Notes under the pieces: model-generated
Told to the model about the DNA's origin: nothing
Seen by the model: only the letters and a program-made list of their open reading frames with translations
Databases searched by the model: none
Shown here: piece after piece, positions 9,165 through 16,979 of the stretch
How the letters are laid out: the number at the start of each line of letters is the position of its first letter
How positions within the stretch are numbered: the first letter of the stretch is position 1
Position numbers and translations under genes: made by a program
NCBI RefSeq assembly: GCF_907165045.1
Contig: NZ_CAJRAU010000001.1
Location: 496,001 to 560,000, forward strand
Length of the DNA: 64,000 nt
Source: Dyadobacter linearis
Lineage (GTDB): Bacteria; Bacteroidota; Bacteroidia; Cytophagales; Spirosomataceae
Direction of reading: 5' to 3'

Positions 9165-9422
9165 TCAGCTTTTCCTTTTACGGATGTATTCGGCCATGGA
9201 ATTGATAGATCTGAAAGCTACTTTGCCTTCGTCAGGGTTTGTAACCTGAATGCCGTGGTATTTTTCGAGCAACACGATCAGTTCCAGCGCGTCGATCGAA
9301 TCCAGGTTAAGACCCTCTTCGTTGAACAATAGATTATCGTCGGAAATGTCCGCTGGGGTAATGTCTTCGAGGTTTAACTGCTCTATGATCTGCTTTTTAA
9401 GGTCTTCTTTTAACGTGTCCAT
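9165..9422 (-). CDS. Acyl carrier protein 1, pigment operon
   Basis: An 85-residue acyl carrier protein. The phosphopantetheine attachment site is Ser42 in GLNLDSIDALEL, within a four-helix acidic domain. Seven bases separate it from the downstream KS. It is the first of two dedicated ACPs in the operon (the other is at 12902-13168); aryl polyene loci usually carry two, one for starter or intermediate and one for extension. No phosphopantetheinyl transferase gene is seen in the window. Confidence 0.92.
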   Translation of the reverse strand: MDTLKEDLKKQIIEQLNLEDITPADISDDNLLFNEEGLNLDSIDALELIVLLEKYHGIQVTNPDEGKVAFRSINSMAEYIRKRKS

Positions 9423-9447
9423 TGTCGATGTGATGTTGTTATGCTTT

Positions 9448-10074
9448 TTAGTTTATCGATGGTTTGTGGTTAAATAGGCTGGCCAGATTTTCCGCATTCA
9501 GCGGCGTGCCAGTTTCTTCATTTTCTTCAACAAAAAATAAGAACACGTCGACTTTCCCTTCCAGAATTTCGAGCCAGCCACAAAGCGCAGCTTTCGACCC
9601 GCCTGATTTTGTGATATTCAAGTAATTGATATAAAAACCGGGCTCAAAATTAGGCAAAATGGCAAACATATTCTCTCCGTACCATTTGTTCAAGATCGCG
9701 ATTTCTCCTAAAACGATATTAGGCAGCGTGTAAACGAAAAGTGACGGACTGGGAGACGAATTACCCTCATACGACCGCAAAAAGCGCATATCCGTATCGG
9801 TGCTCGACGAACTGTTTGCAAAAATCATTGCAATTTCATCGTCCGGATAGCTACCAGCAACGCGCAGATTCGCCCGCTTAATCAGTTCAGCGCCCAGAAA
9901 ACCTGCCTGCGAAAGCAAGTCCATTTTATAAAATTTGGGGTAAACAAATTCCTGTTCCTTATAGATCTGCTTGAACCAGGAATCTTCTGAATCTACATCC
10001 CGACGGGAAATTACTTCTCCATTCACAGCACAGAAATCCTCGTTTAACCGGCAATATCCCGTTACAAAATTCAT
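9448..10074 (-). CDS. Truncated KS-like (thiolase-fold) protein, pigment operon
   Basis: This 208-residue protein resembles the N-terminal half of Cys-less ketosynthase-like proteins: IAMIFANSSSSTDTDM corresponds to the KS strand before the dimer interface, and SPSLFVYTLPNIVLGEIAI to the T/S-x-x-N-x-x-G segment. No nucleophile Cys or C-terminal His motifs are present, and the length is half that of a KS. It is a normal, intact member of aryl polyene operons, so not a pseudogene by itself. It probably acts as a structural or docking partner. It overlaps the preceding KS gene by 4 bases. Confidence 0.7.
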   Translation of the reverse strand: MNFVTGYCRLNEDFCAVNGEVISRRDVDSEDSWFKQIYKEQEFVYPKFYKMDLLSQAGFLGAELIKRANLRVAGSYPDDEIAMIFANSSSSTDTDMRFLRSYEGNSSPSPSLFVYTLPNIVLGEIAILNKWYGENMFAILPNFEPGFYINYLNITKSGGSKAALCGWLEILEGKVDVFLFFVEENEETGTPLNAENLASLFNHKPSIN

Positions 10075-11153
10075 ATACTCCTGATTAACAAGGATGCATT
10101 TCCTCCACCAAATCCCGAGGCGGTTTTTAATACAGCCGATAAACGCCGTTTTTCATTTACAGTAATGATATTTAACGGCTTGGAAGTTCCTTTCTCGCTA
10201 TAACCCAGACTTTTGACCAGCTCACTATTGCGCATCATTTGGATGGAAGTGGCTGTTTCGATCAGTCCGGCAGCGCCTAAGGTGTGACCGAAATAGCCTT
10301 TCAGACTACTGAGAGGAATATTGCTCATACTCAGCCTATCGAATGCAATCGATTCCATTTCATCATTATAGATCGTCGCAGTTCCATGCGCACAGATAAA
10401 GTCTATTTCAGCTGTGTCTATCTTATTACTGGTCAGCGTTTTAATTACACTTCTGAACAACCCTTCTCCTGTCCTCGACGGGCCGGAAATGTGGTTGGCA
10501 TCATTGGCACTTGCGCCTGCCAGCAACTGAAACGGGGTTTCTTTAAAAATGTCTTTTGAAGTTGATAAAACCACGGCTCCACAACCTTCCCCCAGCGTAA
10601 TCCCGTTTCTTGCATTGTCAAAAGGAGCACAAGGTTTGTCGCTTACAGCAAAAAGGGACTGGAAACCATTCACTACAAAATCCGAAATGACGTCACATCC
10701 GATCACGATTGCATGTTCATAAATGCCGGCCTCAACCAACTTTCCCGCCGTATTGATCGCCAGCACGCCCGAAATGCAGGCATTGGAAACCGTGATCGGT
10801 TGATTGGCTAACTTAAAATGTCGGGAAAGAGCCGCAGCAGGTCCCGCGAACTGATCTTTAATATCAGTATCAAGCGCACCTTTGGTGGAACTGATGATAA
10901 CGATCGTGCGGGTTGAGGTGATAATTTGAGAATCGATGAGCTCCGAAACCTTAGTAAGTGCCTGAATGAGCAGGTTTTTAAACCGCCTGGTCGTGTTCAG
11001 CGCGAGCATCTTTGCCAGATACATTCCCTCACCTGTATATCCTGCTCCCTCAACAAACGAAATACCCGACCGGTTTTGGGCCAGGGCATTCCAGTTTTCC
11101 TCCGCAGTGTCGCCGAGCGGACTGATAATTACCTCGGCACCTATATAACTCAT
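10071..11153 (-). CDS. 3-oxoacyl-ACP synthase, pigment operon
   Basis: A 360-residue ketosynthase starting at the ATG 11153 (MSYIGAEVIISPLG), chosen because KS proteins begin within a few residues of the V-x-I-S/T-x-L-G motif and because the site is preceded by an A/T-rich stretch; an upstream ATG at 11207 would add 18 residues and overlap the thioesterase gene. Catalytic residues are Cys126 in SNACISGV, His in CAHGTATIYND and His in YFGHTLGAAGL, with SGFGGGNAS at the C-terminus. It is a second active condensing enzyme for the polyene chain. It overlaps the truncated KS-like gene by 4 bases. Confidence 0.9.
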   Translation of the reverse strand: MSYIGAEVIISPLGDTAEENWNALAQNRSGISFVEGAGYTGEGMYLAKMLALNTTRRFKNLLIQALTKVSELIDSQIITSTRTIVIISSTKGALDTDIKDQFAGPAAALSRHFKLANQPITVSNACISGVLAINTAGKLVEAGIYEHAIVIGCDVISDFVVNGFQSLFAVSDKPCAPFDNARNGITLGEGCGAVVLSTSKDIFKETPFQLLAGASANDANHISGPSRTGEGLFRSVIKTLTSNKIDTAEIDFICAHGTATIYNDEMESIAFDRLSMSNIPLSSLKGYFGHTLGAAGLIETATSIQMMRNSELVKSLGYSEKGTSKPLNIITVNEKRRLSAVLKTASGFGGGNASLLIRSI

Positions 11154-11182
11154 TTTTAATTCGCTGGTTTTTGGAAACAGGA

Positions 11183-11596
11183 CTATACCTGATTCCTTTT
11201 TTTCCATTCCCGGTAAAAATCGGGCGTGATCAATTCAAGCGTGCGCGTTTCTTTATCTAAAAAAACCTGCATGGTTTTACCGATCGCACATACTTCGCCG
11301 GTTGTCTGATTAACTACTTCATATTCAAACTGGATCTTCGCAGACTTGGTGGGCACATATCTGGTGATCACTTTGATTGCCTGCCCGTAATAGACCGGCG
11401 CCTTGTGGTCAATTTCCGATTTGACGATTGGGGTAAAATATCCGTGGTCAAAAATTTTAAGGTATTCGAGTCCGAAAGTTTTACCAAAAGCCTCGCGTCC
11501 GTCTTCAAAAAATTTGAGGTAGTTCCCATGCCAAACTACGCCCATGGCGTCGGTTTCACTAAATCTTATATCAATTTCGATTTCCGAAGCAATCAT
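11183..11596 (-). CDS. Acyl-CoA/ACP thioesterase, 4-hydroxybenzoyl-CoA thioesterase family
   Basis: The 137-residue hotdog protein contains RFSETDAMGVVWHGNYLKFFEDGREAF (split here: FSETDAMGVVWHGNY then LKFFEDGREAF), the 4HBT/YbgC signature with the catalytic Asp in the D-x-x-x-V-V-x-H-x-x-Y motif. It would hydrolyse aberrant or finished acyl thioesters of the polyene pathway. It lies between a dehydratase-like gene and a KS gene within the same operon, with short gaps. Confidence 0.88.
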   Translation of the reverse strand: MIASEIEIDIRFSETDAMGVVWHGNYLKFFEDGREAFGKTFGLEYLKIFDHGYFTPIVKSEIDHKAPVYYGQAIKVITRYVPTKSAKIQFEYEVVNQTTGEVCAIGKTMQVFLDKETRTLELITPDFYREWKKRNQV

Positions 11597-11615
11597 TATT
11601 ATCGTTTGTTTGGGG

Positions 11616-12035
11616 TCATTCCGTCACTACAATCTTCATTTCACAACCCAGCAATATACGTCCTTCCAGGAAACTTTCACCTTTCACAAGGTAAATATTT
11701 CCCAGCTGGTGCAGCGGGATTACGATCGTTTGCACGGTTGCCCCGACGGGCGGAAGCTCAAAAACTTCCAGCTTCCCGATCGCCCCGATGAACCCGATCT
11801 TTGCTTCCCCAGCCTGCTCTTTCGCCAGATAACCGAATGAAGCTGCACAAGTTTGCGCGATATTTTCGATCAATCCCGTTTCCTGGAAATAGCCATTTGC
11901 GACGAGCAAATTATCAGCTTCAATGCGAAACTCTGTTTCAAATCTCGCCTCAGTTACGCTGATCAGGCTATCAACCATAATAAACGGCGCACGGTGCGGA
12001 ATGTAGTCGGTGATCGATTCCCTTGTAATCAGCAT
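11616..12035 (-). CDS. Hotdog dehydratase-like protein (ApeP type), pigment operon
   Basis: A 139-residue hotdog domain protein beginning MLITRESITDYIPHRAPFIM. The IPHRAPF-x-x-V-D motif is typical of 3-hydroxyacyl-ACP dehydratases of aryl polyene operons (ApeP in Escherichia coli), and the helix with ETGLIENIAQTCAA carries the Glu and Gln expected in the active site. The start codon overlaps the preceding acyltransferase stop by one base (TAATG). With the protein at 5247-5606 it forms a pair of small hotdog enzymes, possibly a heterodimer. The symbol is not assigned because orthology was not tested. Confidence 0.85.
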   Translation of the reverse strand: MLITRESITDYIPHRAPFIMVDSLISVTEARFETEFRIEADNLLVANGYFQETGLIENIAQTCAASFGYLAKEQAGEAKIGFIGAIGKLEVFELPPVGATVQTIVIPLHQLGNIYLVKGESFLEGRILLGCEMKIVVTE

Positions 12036-12901
12036 TAATTGAAAAAATTATAGTAGTTAAACCACTGCTCGGGATATTCCTTCACCTTTTTTTCCAGCTG
12101 AGTGACGTACAATCGGGCAATTTCTTCTGGCTTCATTTTAGAGGTTATGGGCAAAGTTGCGCTGAGGTGATAACTGTATTTGCCATTTTTAGCCGCAAAT
12201 ACAAAGGTCACCGGCGCATCAAATTTCGACGCAATCACAAACGGACCGTGTGGAAATTTTGCTTTTTTTTCCAAAAAATCAAGCTCAATGTATCTGGCAC
12301 CTTCCAGGTAACGGTCTGAATGAATAGCAACGAATTCGTTATTGATCAATGCGTTGCGAATGGAAATAATATGCGAGAGATCATTCTTGATCGCAATTAC
12401 TTTAAACCGGGAACCGCCGGTCGACAGATCCATATATTGCTTAATGCTCTCCACTTCGGCGTCCAGCATTACTATGTTGATTGTTGGGGTAATGCGGCCT
12501 TTGAGCAGGTTTCCGGCAGTTTCCCAGTTTCCCAGGTGTGCGCTCAGCAGTATCCCGCCTTTGCCCTGATCACGGATATCGATCAGGTACTGCTCATTTT
12601 CGAAAGTGTGGGTGAATTGTTCATTCCTGCCCAGCAGAAAAGCAGCGCGGTCGACAAGCGTTTGTCCGAAAATATAGAAATTTTTCCGAACCAGCTTTTT
12701 CGCGCCGGCCCGCTGAATGTGAAGGGTATTCTGATAAAAATCGAGCAGCGCGTTCCTGGGCTTGGAGGCGAACAGATAGTAATAAAAAGTGACTATTCGC
12801 AGCAGGTAATAGGCAAAGTTCAGTCCCAGGGTATTAATGAAAAAGAGAAATATCTTGTACCCTGTTAAAGATCCCTTGGTCTTACCGTCCCAACGGCTCA
12901 T
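12035..12901 (-). CDS. LpxL/HtrB-type lysophospholipid acyltransferase, pigment operon
   Basis: The 288-residue protein has an N-terminal hydrophobic region (residues 15-45) and a lysophospholipid acyltransferase domain with the H-x4-D/E catalytic motif visible as SAHLGNWETAGN, plus FVAIHSDRYLEGA further on. The family attaches acyl chains to lipid A. In pigment loci it is believed to esterify the polyene acid to a lipid anchor. It begins directly after the stop codon of the second acyl carrier protein gene and overlaps the following dehydratase gene by one base. Confidence 0.88.
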   Translation of the reverse strand: MSRWDGKTKGSLTGYKIFLFFINTLGLNFAYYLLRIVTFYYYLFASKPRNALLDFYQNTLHIQRAGAKKLVRKNFYIFGQTLVDRAAFLLGRNEQFTHTFENEQYLIDIRDQGKGGILLSAHLGNWETAGNLLKGRITPTINIVMLDAEVESIKQYMDLSTGGSRFKVIAIKNDLSHIISIRNALINNEFVAIHSDRYLEGARYIELDFLEKKAKFPHGPFVIASKFDAPVTFVFAAKNGKYSYHLSATLPITSKMKPEEIARLYVTQLEKKVKEYPEQWFNYYNFFN

Positions 12902-13168
12902 TTAAAGTGCAAGTTTCTTACGGACTAACTGATAAAAATCTCCGAAGGTAACAATCTCTCTAAAATCTTCACCTGAGAGCTTGATTCCAAGGTTTTCTTC
13001 TATCAACACCACAAGATCCACGTAATCGAGACTGTCCAGATCGAGGGTATCCTTCAAACTGTTCTCAGGACGAATCTCGCTTCTGTCCACTTCAAACTCC
13101 GTTGATAAAAAGTCCCTGGTCCCTTCGATCACTTCTTCCCAACTCATTTTTACATCGTTAGCATACAT
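12902..13168 (-). CDS. Acyl carrier protein 2, pigment operon
   Basis: An 88-residue acyl carrier protein with Ser46 in TLDLDSLDYVDL as the phosphopantetheine site, followed by the acidic recognition helix LVVLIEENLGI. It sits directly before the acyltransferase gene with no gap, so it may present the acyl chain to that enzyme. The 184-base space upstream holds a candidate internal promoter and an inverted repeat. Confidence 0.92.
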   Translation of the reverse strand: MYANDVKMSWEEVIEGTRDFLSTEFEVDRSEIRPENSLKDTLDLDSLDYVDLVVLIEENLGIKLSGEDFREIVTFGDFYQLVRKKLAL

Positions 13169-13193
13169 AGCTGTAAAATTAGTTTATTCTCAC

Positions 13194-13268
13194 TGATAGT
13201 TAAAAATATTCCCAGATTTTAAAAGCACCGGCAAGTTCACAAAACAACTAACATTCGGTTAACTATCA
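13194..13268. repeat. 10-bp inverted repeat in the leader of the ACP2 gene
   Basis: TGATAGTTAA at 13194-13203 and TTAACTATCA at 13259-13268 are exact reverse complements separated by 55 bases. They fall between the candidate promoter at 13291-13318 and the ACP start at 13168, so a transcript from that promoter would contain them as a long hairpin. Confidence 0.5.
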
Positions 13269-13290
13269 TCATATGACCTCTGGAGGAGAA

Positions 13291-13318
13291 CAAAAATACG
13301 AAAATACGGGTACAACAA
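13291..13318 (-). promoter_or_regulatory. Candidate internal promoter of the pigment operon
   Basis: On the minus strand TTG (13318-13316), a 17-base spacer and TATTTTTG (13298-13291) fit the Bacteroidota TTG-N17-20-TAnnTTTG pattern. It lies just after the stop of the ketosynthase gene and about 120 bases before the ACP2 start, the only gap above 100 bases inside the operon. Confidence 0.45.
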
Positions 13319-13352
13319 TTCGCCGGTTACGAAGTATTGAAATGCGAAAATC

Positions 13353-14570
13353 CTACACTTTTTTGATGATAAGCGTTGAGTTCGTACCGCCAAAACCGAA
13401 GGAGTTGGATAGGAAACAGTCGATCTTTTGCTCCTTCGTTTCGGAAATAATATTGATCCGCGCCGAGTCTTCGTCCGGATTTTCAAAGTTGATATTGGGT
13501 GCTATAAAACTGTTTTGCATCATCAGCAGCGAATACACGATCTCGCTCGCGCCGGCCATCCAGCATTCGTGCCCGGTCATGGATTTGGTCGAACTTACAG
13601 GCACTTTTTCCCCGAAAACATCAAAGATCGCGCGGGCTTCGCTTCCGTCCCCAACGGGCGTCGAGGTAGCGTGCGCATTAATATAGTCGACTTCTTCCCT
13701 GGCAATGCCGGCCTGCTTCAATGCCATTTGCAGCGAGCGTTTCTGGCCGTCGATACTTGGATTTGAGATATGGTCGCCGTTGGAGGAAAACCCGTACCCG
13801 ATCAGTTCGCCCAGGATCGGCGCGCCGCGTTCCATGGCGGTTTCGTAAGATTCCAGGATTACCGTCGCTGCACCCCCGCTGGGTATCAGCCCGTCGCGGT
13901 CGCGGTCAAAAGGCCGGGAAGCTCGGGCTGGCTCGGATTCGCGAACAGAAAAAGTGCCCAGCCCGTCGAAAGCGGCCATTGAAGCAGCATTGATCTCCTG
14001 CGCGCCTCCGCAGATCACGCGGTCCTGCAATCCCTGACTGATCATCAGGTAACCCATTCCAATCGAATGCGAACCCGAGGCGCAGGCGGCACTCAGTGTG
14101 AAATTGATCCCTTTCAACTTGAATATCGTCGACAGGTTCATATTCACGGTGCTATTCATATTCTGAAAAATCGCGCCGCTGCCGATCAGCATCGTATCGT
14201 GTTTTTCCTTTGCTTTATCAATAGCCTCCACTACCGAAGCGGCGGTACTGTCATTTCCGTAAATAATACCGGTTTCTGTTTTTTCCAAAAAATCAATATC
14301 AAGTCCGGCGTATTCAAGGGCTTCTTTGGTCGCCATGTAAGCGTAAATAGCCGGCTGGTGCATTCCCACGCGCTGGCGGCGGGACAGGAAACTTTTTAAA
14401 TCGGGCTCCGGGACCATGCCCGTCAATGCCGAGCGGAAGCCAAAATCCTTTCTTATCTGGTCAAATACAATTCCGCTTTTTCCTGCATACAGGGATTTCG
14501 TAACCTCTTCCAGGTTTGCACCCAGGCAAGAGTAAATTCCGATTCCCGTTATGACAACTCTTTGACCCAT
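13353..14570 (-). CDS. 3-oxoacyl-ACP synthase (FabF type), pigment operon
   Basis: A 405-residue ketosynthase: MGQRVVITGIGIYSCLG at the N-terminus, Cys163 in LSAACASGSHS, catalytic His in NAHATSTPVGDG and in SMTGHECWMAGA, and NSFGFGGTNS at the end. It resembles FabB/FabF more closely than the other KS proteins here and could start chain elongation from the aromatic primer. It is 3 bases from the ketoreductase gene upstream. The next gene in the operon is separated by 184 bases. Confidence 0.94.
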   Translation of the reverse strand: MGQRVVITGIGIYSCLGANLEEVTKSLYAGKSGIVFDQIRKDFGFRSALTGMVPEPDLKSFLSRRQRVGMHQPAIYAYMATKEALEYAGLDIDFLEKTETGIIYGNDSTAASVVEAIDKAKEKHDTMLIGSGAIFQNMNSTVNMNLSTIFKLKGINFTLSAACASGSHSIGMGYLMISQGLQDRVICGGAQEINAASMAAFDGLGTFSVRESEPARASRPFDRDRDGLIPSGGAATVILESYETAMERGAPILGELIGYGFSSNGDHISNPSIDGQKRSLQMALKQAGIAREEVDYINAHATSTPVGDGSEARAIFDVFGEKVPVSSTKSMTGHECWMAGASEIVYSLLMMQNSFIAPNINFENPDEDSARINIISETKEQKIDCFLSNSFGFGGTNSTLIIKKV

Positions 14571-14573
14571 TAT

Positions 14574-15305
14574 TTATGAATAAATCCCACCGTTAATATT
14601 GATAACCTCACCGGTAATGTAGCCGGCTTTTTCAGAAACCAGGAAGCTCACCAAATGCGCCACTTCCTGCGGATTCCCAAAACGATTCATCGGGATCATT
14701 TGTTTCAATTCCGCCTCATTCAGATCTTTCGTCATATCGCTGGTGATGAAACCGGGCGCTACTGCATTAACAGTAATTTTGCGTTTTGCGACTTCCTGGG
14801 CCAATGCTTTTGTAGCCGAAATGATCGCGCCTTTCGCCGCCGAATAGTTCGTTTGGCCCGCTACCCCTTTCATTCCTGATACCGAAGCGATATTCACGAT
14901 CCGCCCCGATCTTTTGCGCAGCATTTGCTGGATCGCGTTCTGGGTTACGTTGAAAAGTCCTTTTGCAGATATATTCAAAACGTCGTCCCAATCCTTCTCC
15001 GGCATCCACATAAACAGCCCGTCGCGGGTAATACCTGCATTGTTGACCAAAACGCTGATCGATTTTTCTTCGTTCTTTTCCTTCCAGCTGTTCAGGGCTT
15101 CGTCCACTTCCGATTTGGTCTGCACATTGAATTGCAGCAACTCCCCGCTCCCGCCCGCCGATTCGATTTCAGCCAGCGTTTCTTTCGCAGCTGCCTCATT
15201 TGAAGCGTAATTAACCAGAATATGCAGTCCGTGATCTTTTGAAAGCTGAACTGCAATAGCTCTGCCTAGTCCACGGGACGCGCCTGTTACCAAAGCACAG
15301 CTCAT
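14574..15305 (-). CDS. 3-oxoacyl-ACP reductase (FabG-type short-chain dehydrogenase), pigment operon
   Basis: The 243-residue SDR has the Rossmann motif TGASRGLGRAIA, NNAG at residues 88-91, catalytic Ser near 141-143 (NIASVSG), Tyr154 and Lys158 in YSAAKGA, and the C-terminal GEVININGG typical of FabG. It would reduce the beta-keto group with NADPH in each polyene cycle. The start overlaps the ammonia-lyase stop by 4 bases (ATGA), supporting translational coupling. Confidence 0.94.
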   Translation of the reverse strand: MSCALVTGASRGLGRAIAVQLSKDHGLHILVNYASNEAAAKETLAEIESAGGSGELLQFNVQTKSEVDEALNSWKEKNEEKSISVLVNNAGITRDGLFMWMPEKDWDDVLNISAKGLFNVTQNAIQQMLRKRSGRIVNIASVSGMKGVAGQTNYSAAKGAIISATKALAQEVAKRKITVNAVAPGFITSDMTKDLNEAELKQMIPMNRFGNPQEVAHLVSFLVSEKAGYITGEVININGGIYS

Positions 15306-16831
15306 AATTGAAAGGGGGTTTCTTTAATATATTCTAAAACTGCTGCAATACTTTCCGATTGCGGCAGATCTTCTTTTACAAAATGTGCTTTCTGACGGAT
15401 TTGCGTATAAATCGATTTTGCATTCGGAGATAGCCGCTCTTTTTCTTCTGGTTCCAATAGGTCAATAGCCTGGCAGATCGCCATAATATGTATCGACATC
15501 ACCTGAAAAGAGTTTTCCAAAACCTGCTTGGCGATCACCGCGCTATTGGTACCCATACTCACAATATCCTGATTATCATTGTTATTGGGAATACTGTGCA
15601 CATATACCGAAGTAGAAAGCGCCTGGTTTTCAGCGGTTGTAGAAGTTGCCGTAAATTGAATACCCTGAAATCCGAAATTCAGTCCCCAGGTACCCGCATT
15701 CAGGAACGGCGGAAATTTACCATTTAACTTACTATTCATCAAGAAGTTAAGCTGCCTTTCCATGAGCATCGAAAGCTTCGTCAGCACGATTTTCACCTTA
15801 TCCATTTCCAGCGAAATATAATCACCATGAAAATTACCACCATGAAAAACGTTATCGTCCTCCGGTTTTACGATAGGGTTATCGTTTGTTGAATTCAGCT
15901 CATTCTCAACCACTTCCTCCGCATATTGGATCGTATCCAGTATTGGCCCCAGTATTTGCGGCACGCACCGGATCGAATAGTATTCCTGTATTTTCCGTTC
16001 AAATTCCTTGCGCTGCATCGCGGTATCGTCCTTGAACAACTCCTCGCGGCTGCGGATCATTTGGCTTCCTGCCACAAAATCACGCATTTGCTGCGCGATC
16101 AGCTGCTGGCCTTTATGATGTTTAACCGCATTGAGTTCTTTGGAAAACGAATCGTCAAAAGCCTCGATCACTTCGTTCAGCATCGACGAAGCCGCTACGG
16201 CCCATTGCAGCAAGCGCTTTGCATATATAATATTGATAGCCGCCATTCCCGTCATGCAGGAAGTTCCGTTAATCAGGCCAAGCCCGTCGCGGAGTTCCAT
16301 TTTCAGCGGCGCAATGTTTTTCTGAGCTAAAACCTCTTCCGTTTTTTTTCGCACACCATCCTCATACACAAAGCCTTCGCCGATCAGGTTAAGTCCCAAA
16401 TGCGACAATTGCACCAAATCACCACTCGCTCCCACACTGCCATGCTCGAAAATCTCAGGAACGATATCATTGTTTAAAAAGGCAACCAACTGCTTGATTA
16501 CAGCCGTACTTACACCGGAATTGGCCTGCAAAAACGAATTCAGCCGCGCAACCATGACGCTGCGCGCGTATATTTCGGAAAGCGGCTTACCTACCCCGCT
16601 GGAATGGCTGCGGATCAGGTTATATTGAAGGGCACTGAGCTTGTCGGTCTCAATGCGGTACTGGGCCATCGGGCCAAAGCCCGTATTGATCCCGTATATA
16701 ATTTTATCTTTGGAGAAATTGGTTAAAAAAGCAAAAGATTTCGATACTTGGTTGAGGGCGTCGTCGGCTAAAATAAATTCCTTTTTTTCAAAAGCATATT
16801 GCTCGATCTGAGCTAATGAAATACGATTCAT
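15302..16831 (-). CDS. Aromatic amino acid ammonia-lyase (HAL/TAL family), pigment starter unit
   Basis: This 509-residue lyase has the MIO cofactor triad Ala-Ser-Gly at residues 135-137 (GSVGASGDLVQLSHL), YGINTGFGPM with the catalytic Tyr, and NDNPIV. It removes ammonia from an aromatic amino acid. In flexirubin loci the related enzyme makes 4-coumarate from tyrosine as starter for the polyene. The selectivity loop reads RSHSSGVG, with Ser-His where the Rhodobacter tyrosine lyase has His-Leu; this resembles histidine lyases, so substrate is not certain from sequence. Context (first gene of the pigment operon, no hut genes nearby) favours tyrosine. No acyl-ACP ligase to activate coumarate is seen in the window. 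Confidence 0.92.
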   Translation of the reverse strand: MNRISLAQIEQYAFEKKEFILADDALNQVSKSFAFLTNFSKDKIIYGINTGFGPMAQYRIETDKLSALQYNLIRSHSSGVGKPLSEIYARSVMVARLNSFLQANSGVSTAVIKQLVAFLNNDIVPEIFEHGSVGASGDLVQLSHLGLNLIGEGFVYEDGVRKKTEEVLAQKNIAPLKMELRDGLGLINGTSCMTGMAAINIIYAKRLLQWAVAASSMLNEVIEAFDDSFSKELNAVKHHKGQQLIAQQMRDFVAGSQMIRSREELFKDDTAMQRKEFERKIQEYYSIRCVPQILGPILDTIQYAEEVVENELNSTNDNPIVKPEDDNVFHGGNFHGDYISLEMDKVKIVLTKLSMLMERQLNFLMNSKLNGKFPPFLNAGTWGLNFGFQGIQFTATSTTAENQALSTSVYVHSIPNNNDNQDIVSMGTNSAVIAKQVLENSFQVMSIHIMAICQAIDLLEPEEKERLSPNAKSIYTQIRQKAHFVKEDLPQSESIAAVLEYIKETPFQL

Positions 16832-16923
16832 TTAAAGATGGAGTAATTGAATGTTGTGTAAAATAAATCTTTTTTTGCCGCTTTGACAAACCGCAGGATC
16901 ACCGCCTCCGGCCTGCCAGGGAG

Positions 16924-16953
16924 TTGCCGGATTTGTACATTTGATTAATTTTG
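16924..16953 (+). promoter_or_regulatory. Bacteroidota-type promoter of the exporter/halogenase operon
   Basis: TTG (16924-16926), exactly 19 bases, then TAATTTTG (16946-16953) fits the TTTG / TAnnTTTG promoter of Bacteroidota. A second -7-like TACATTTG overlaps upstream (16936-16943). Transcription would begin near 16957, about 23 bases before the ATG at 16980, which argues against the in-frame TTG at 16941 as start. Confidence 0.65.
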
Positions 16954-16979
16954 TCTCACACTCACTCGTTCCAGCCCCG

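Noticed and set aside
12320..12868. Plus-strand ORF of 182 codons
   Set aside because: Antisense shadow of the acyltransferase gene.
13353..14570. DarB (dialkylresorcinol synthase) candidate
   Set aside because: The sequence is FabF-like with NAHATST and TGHECW motifs, not a FabH-like DarB.
16941..16979. TTG start of the exporter fusion
   Set aside because: The best promoter overlaps it; ATG 16980 is more likely.
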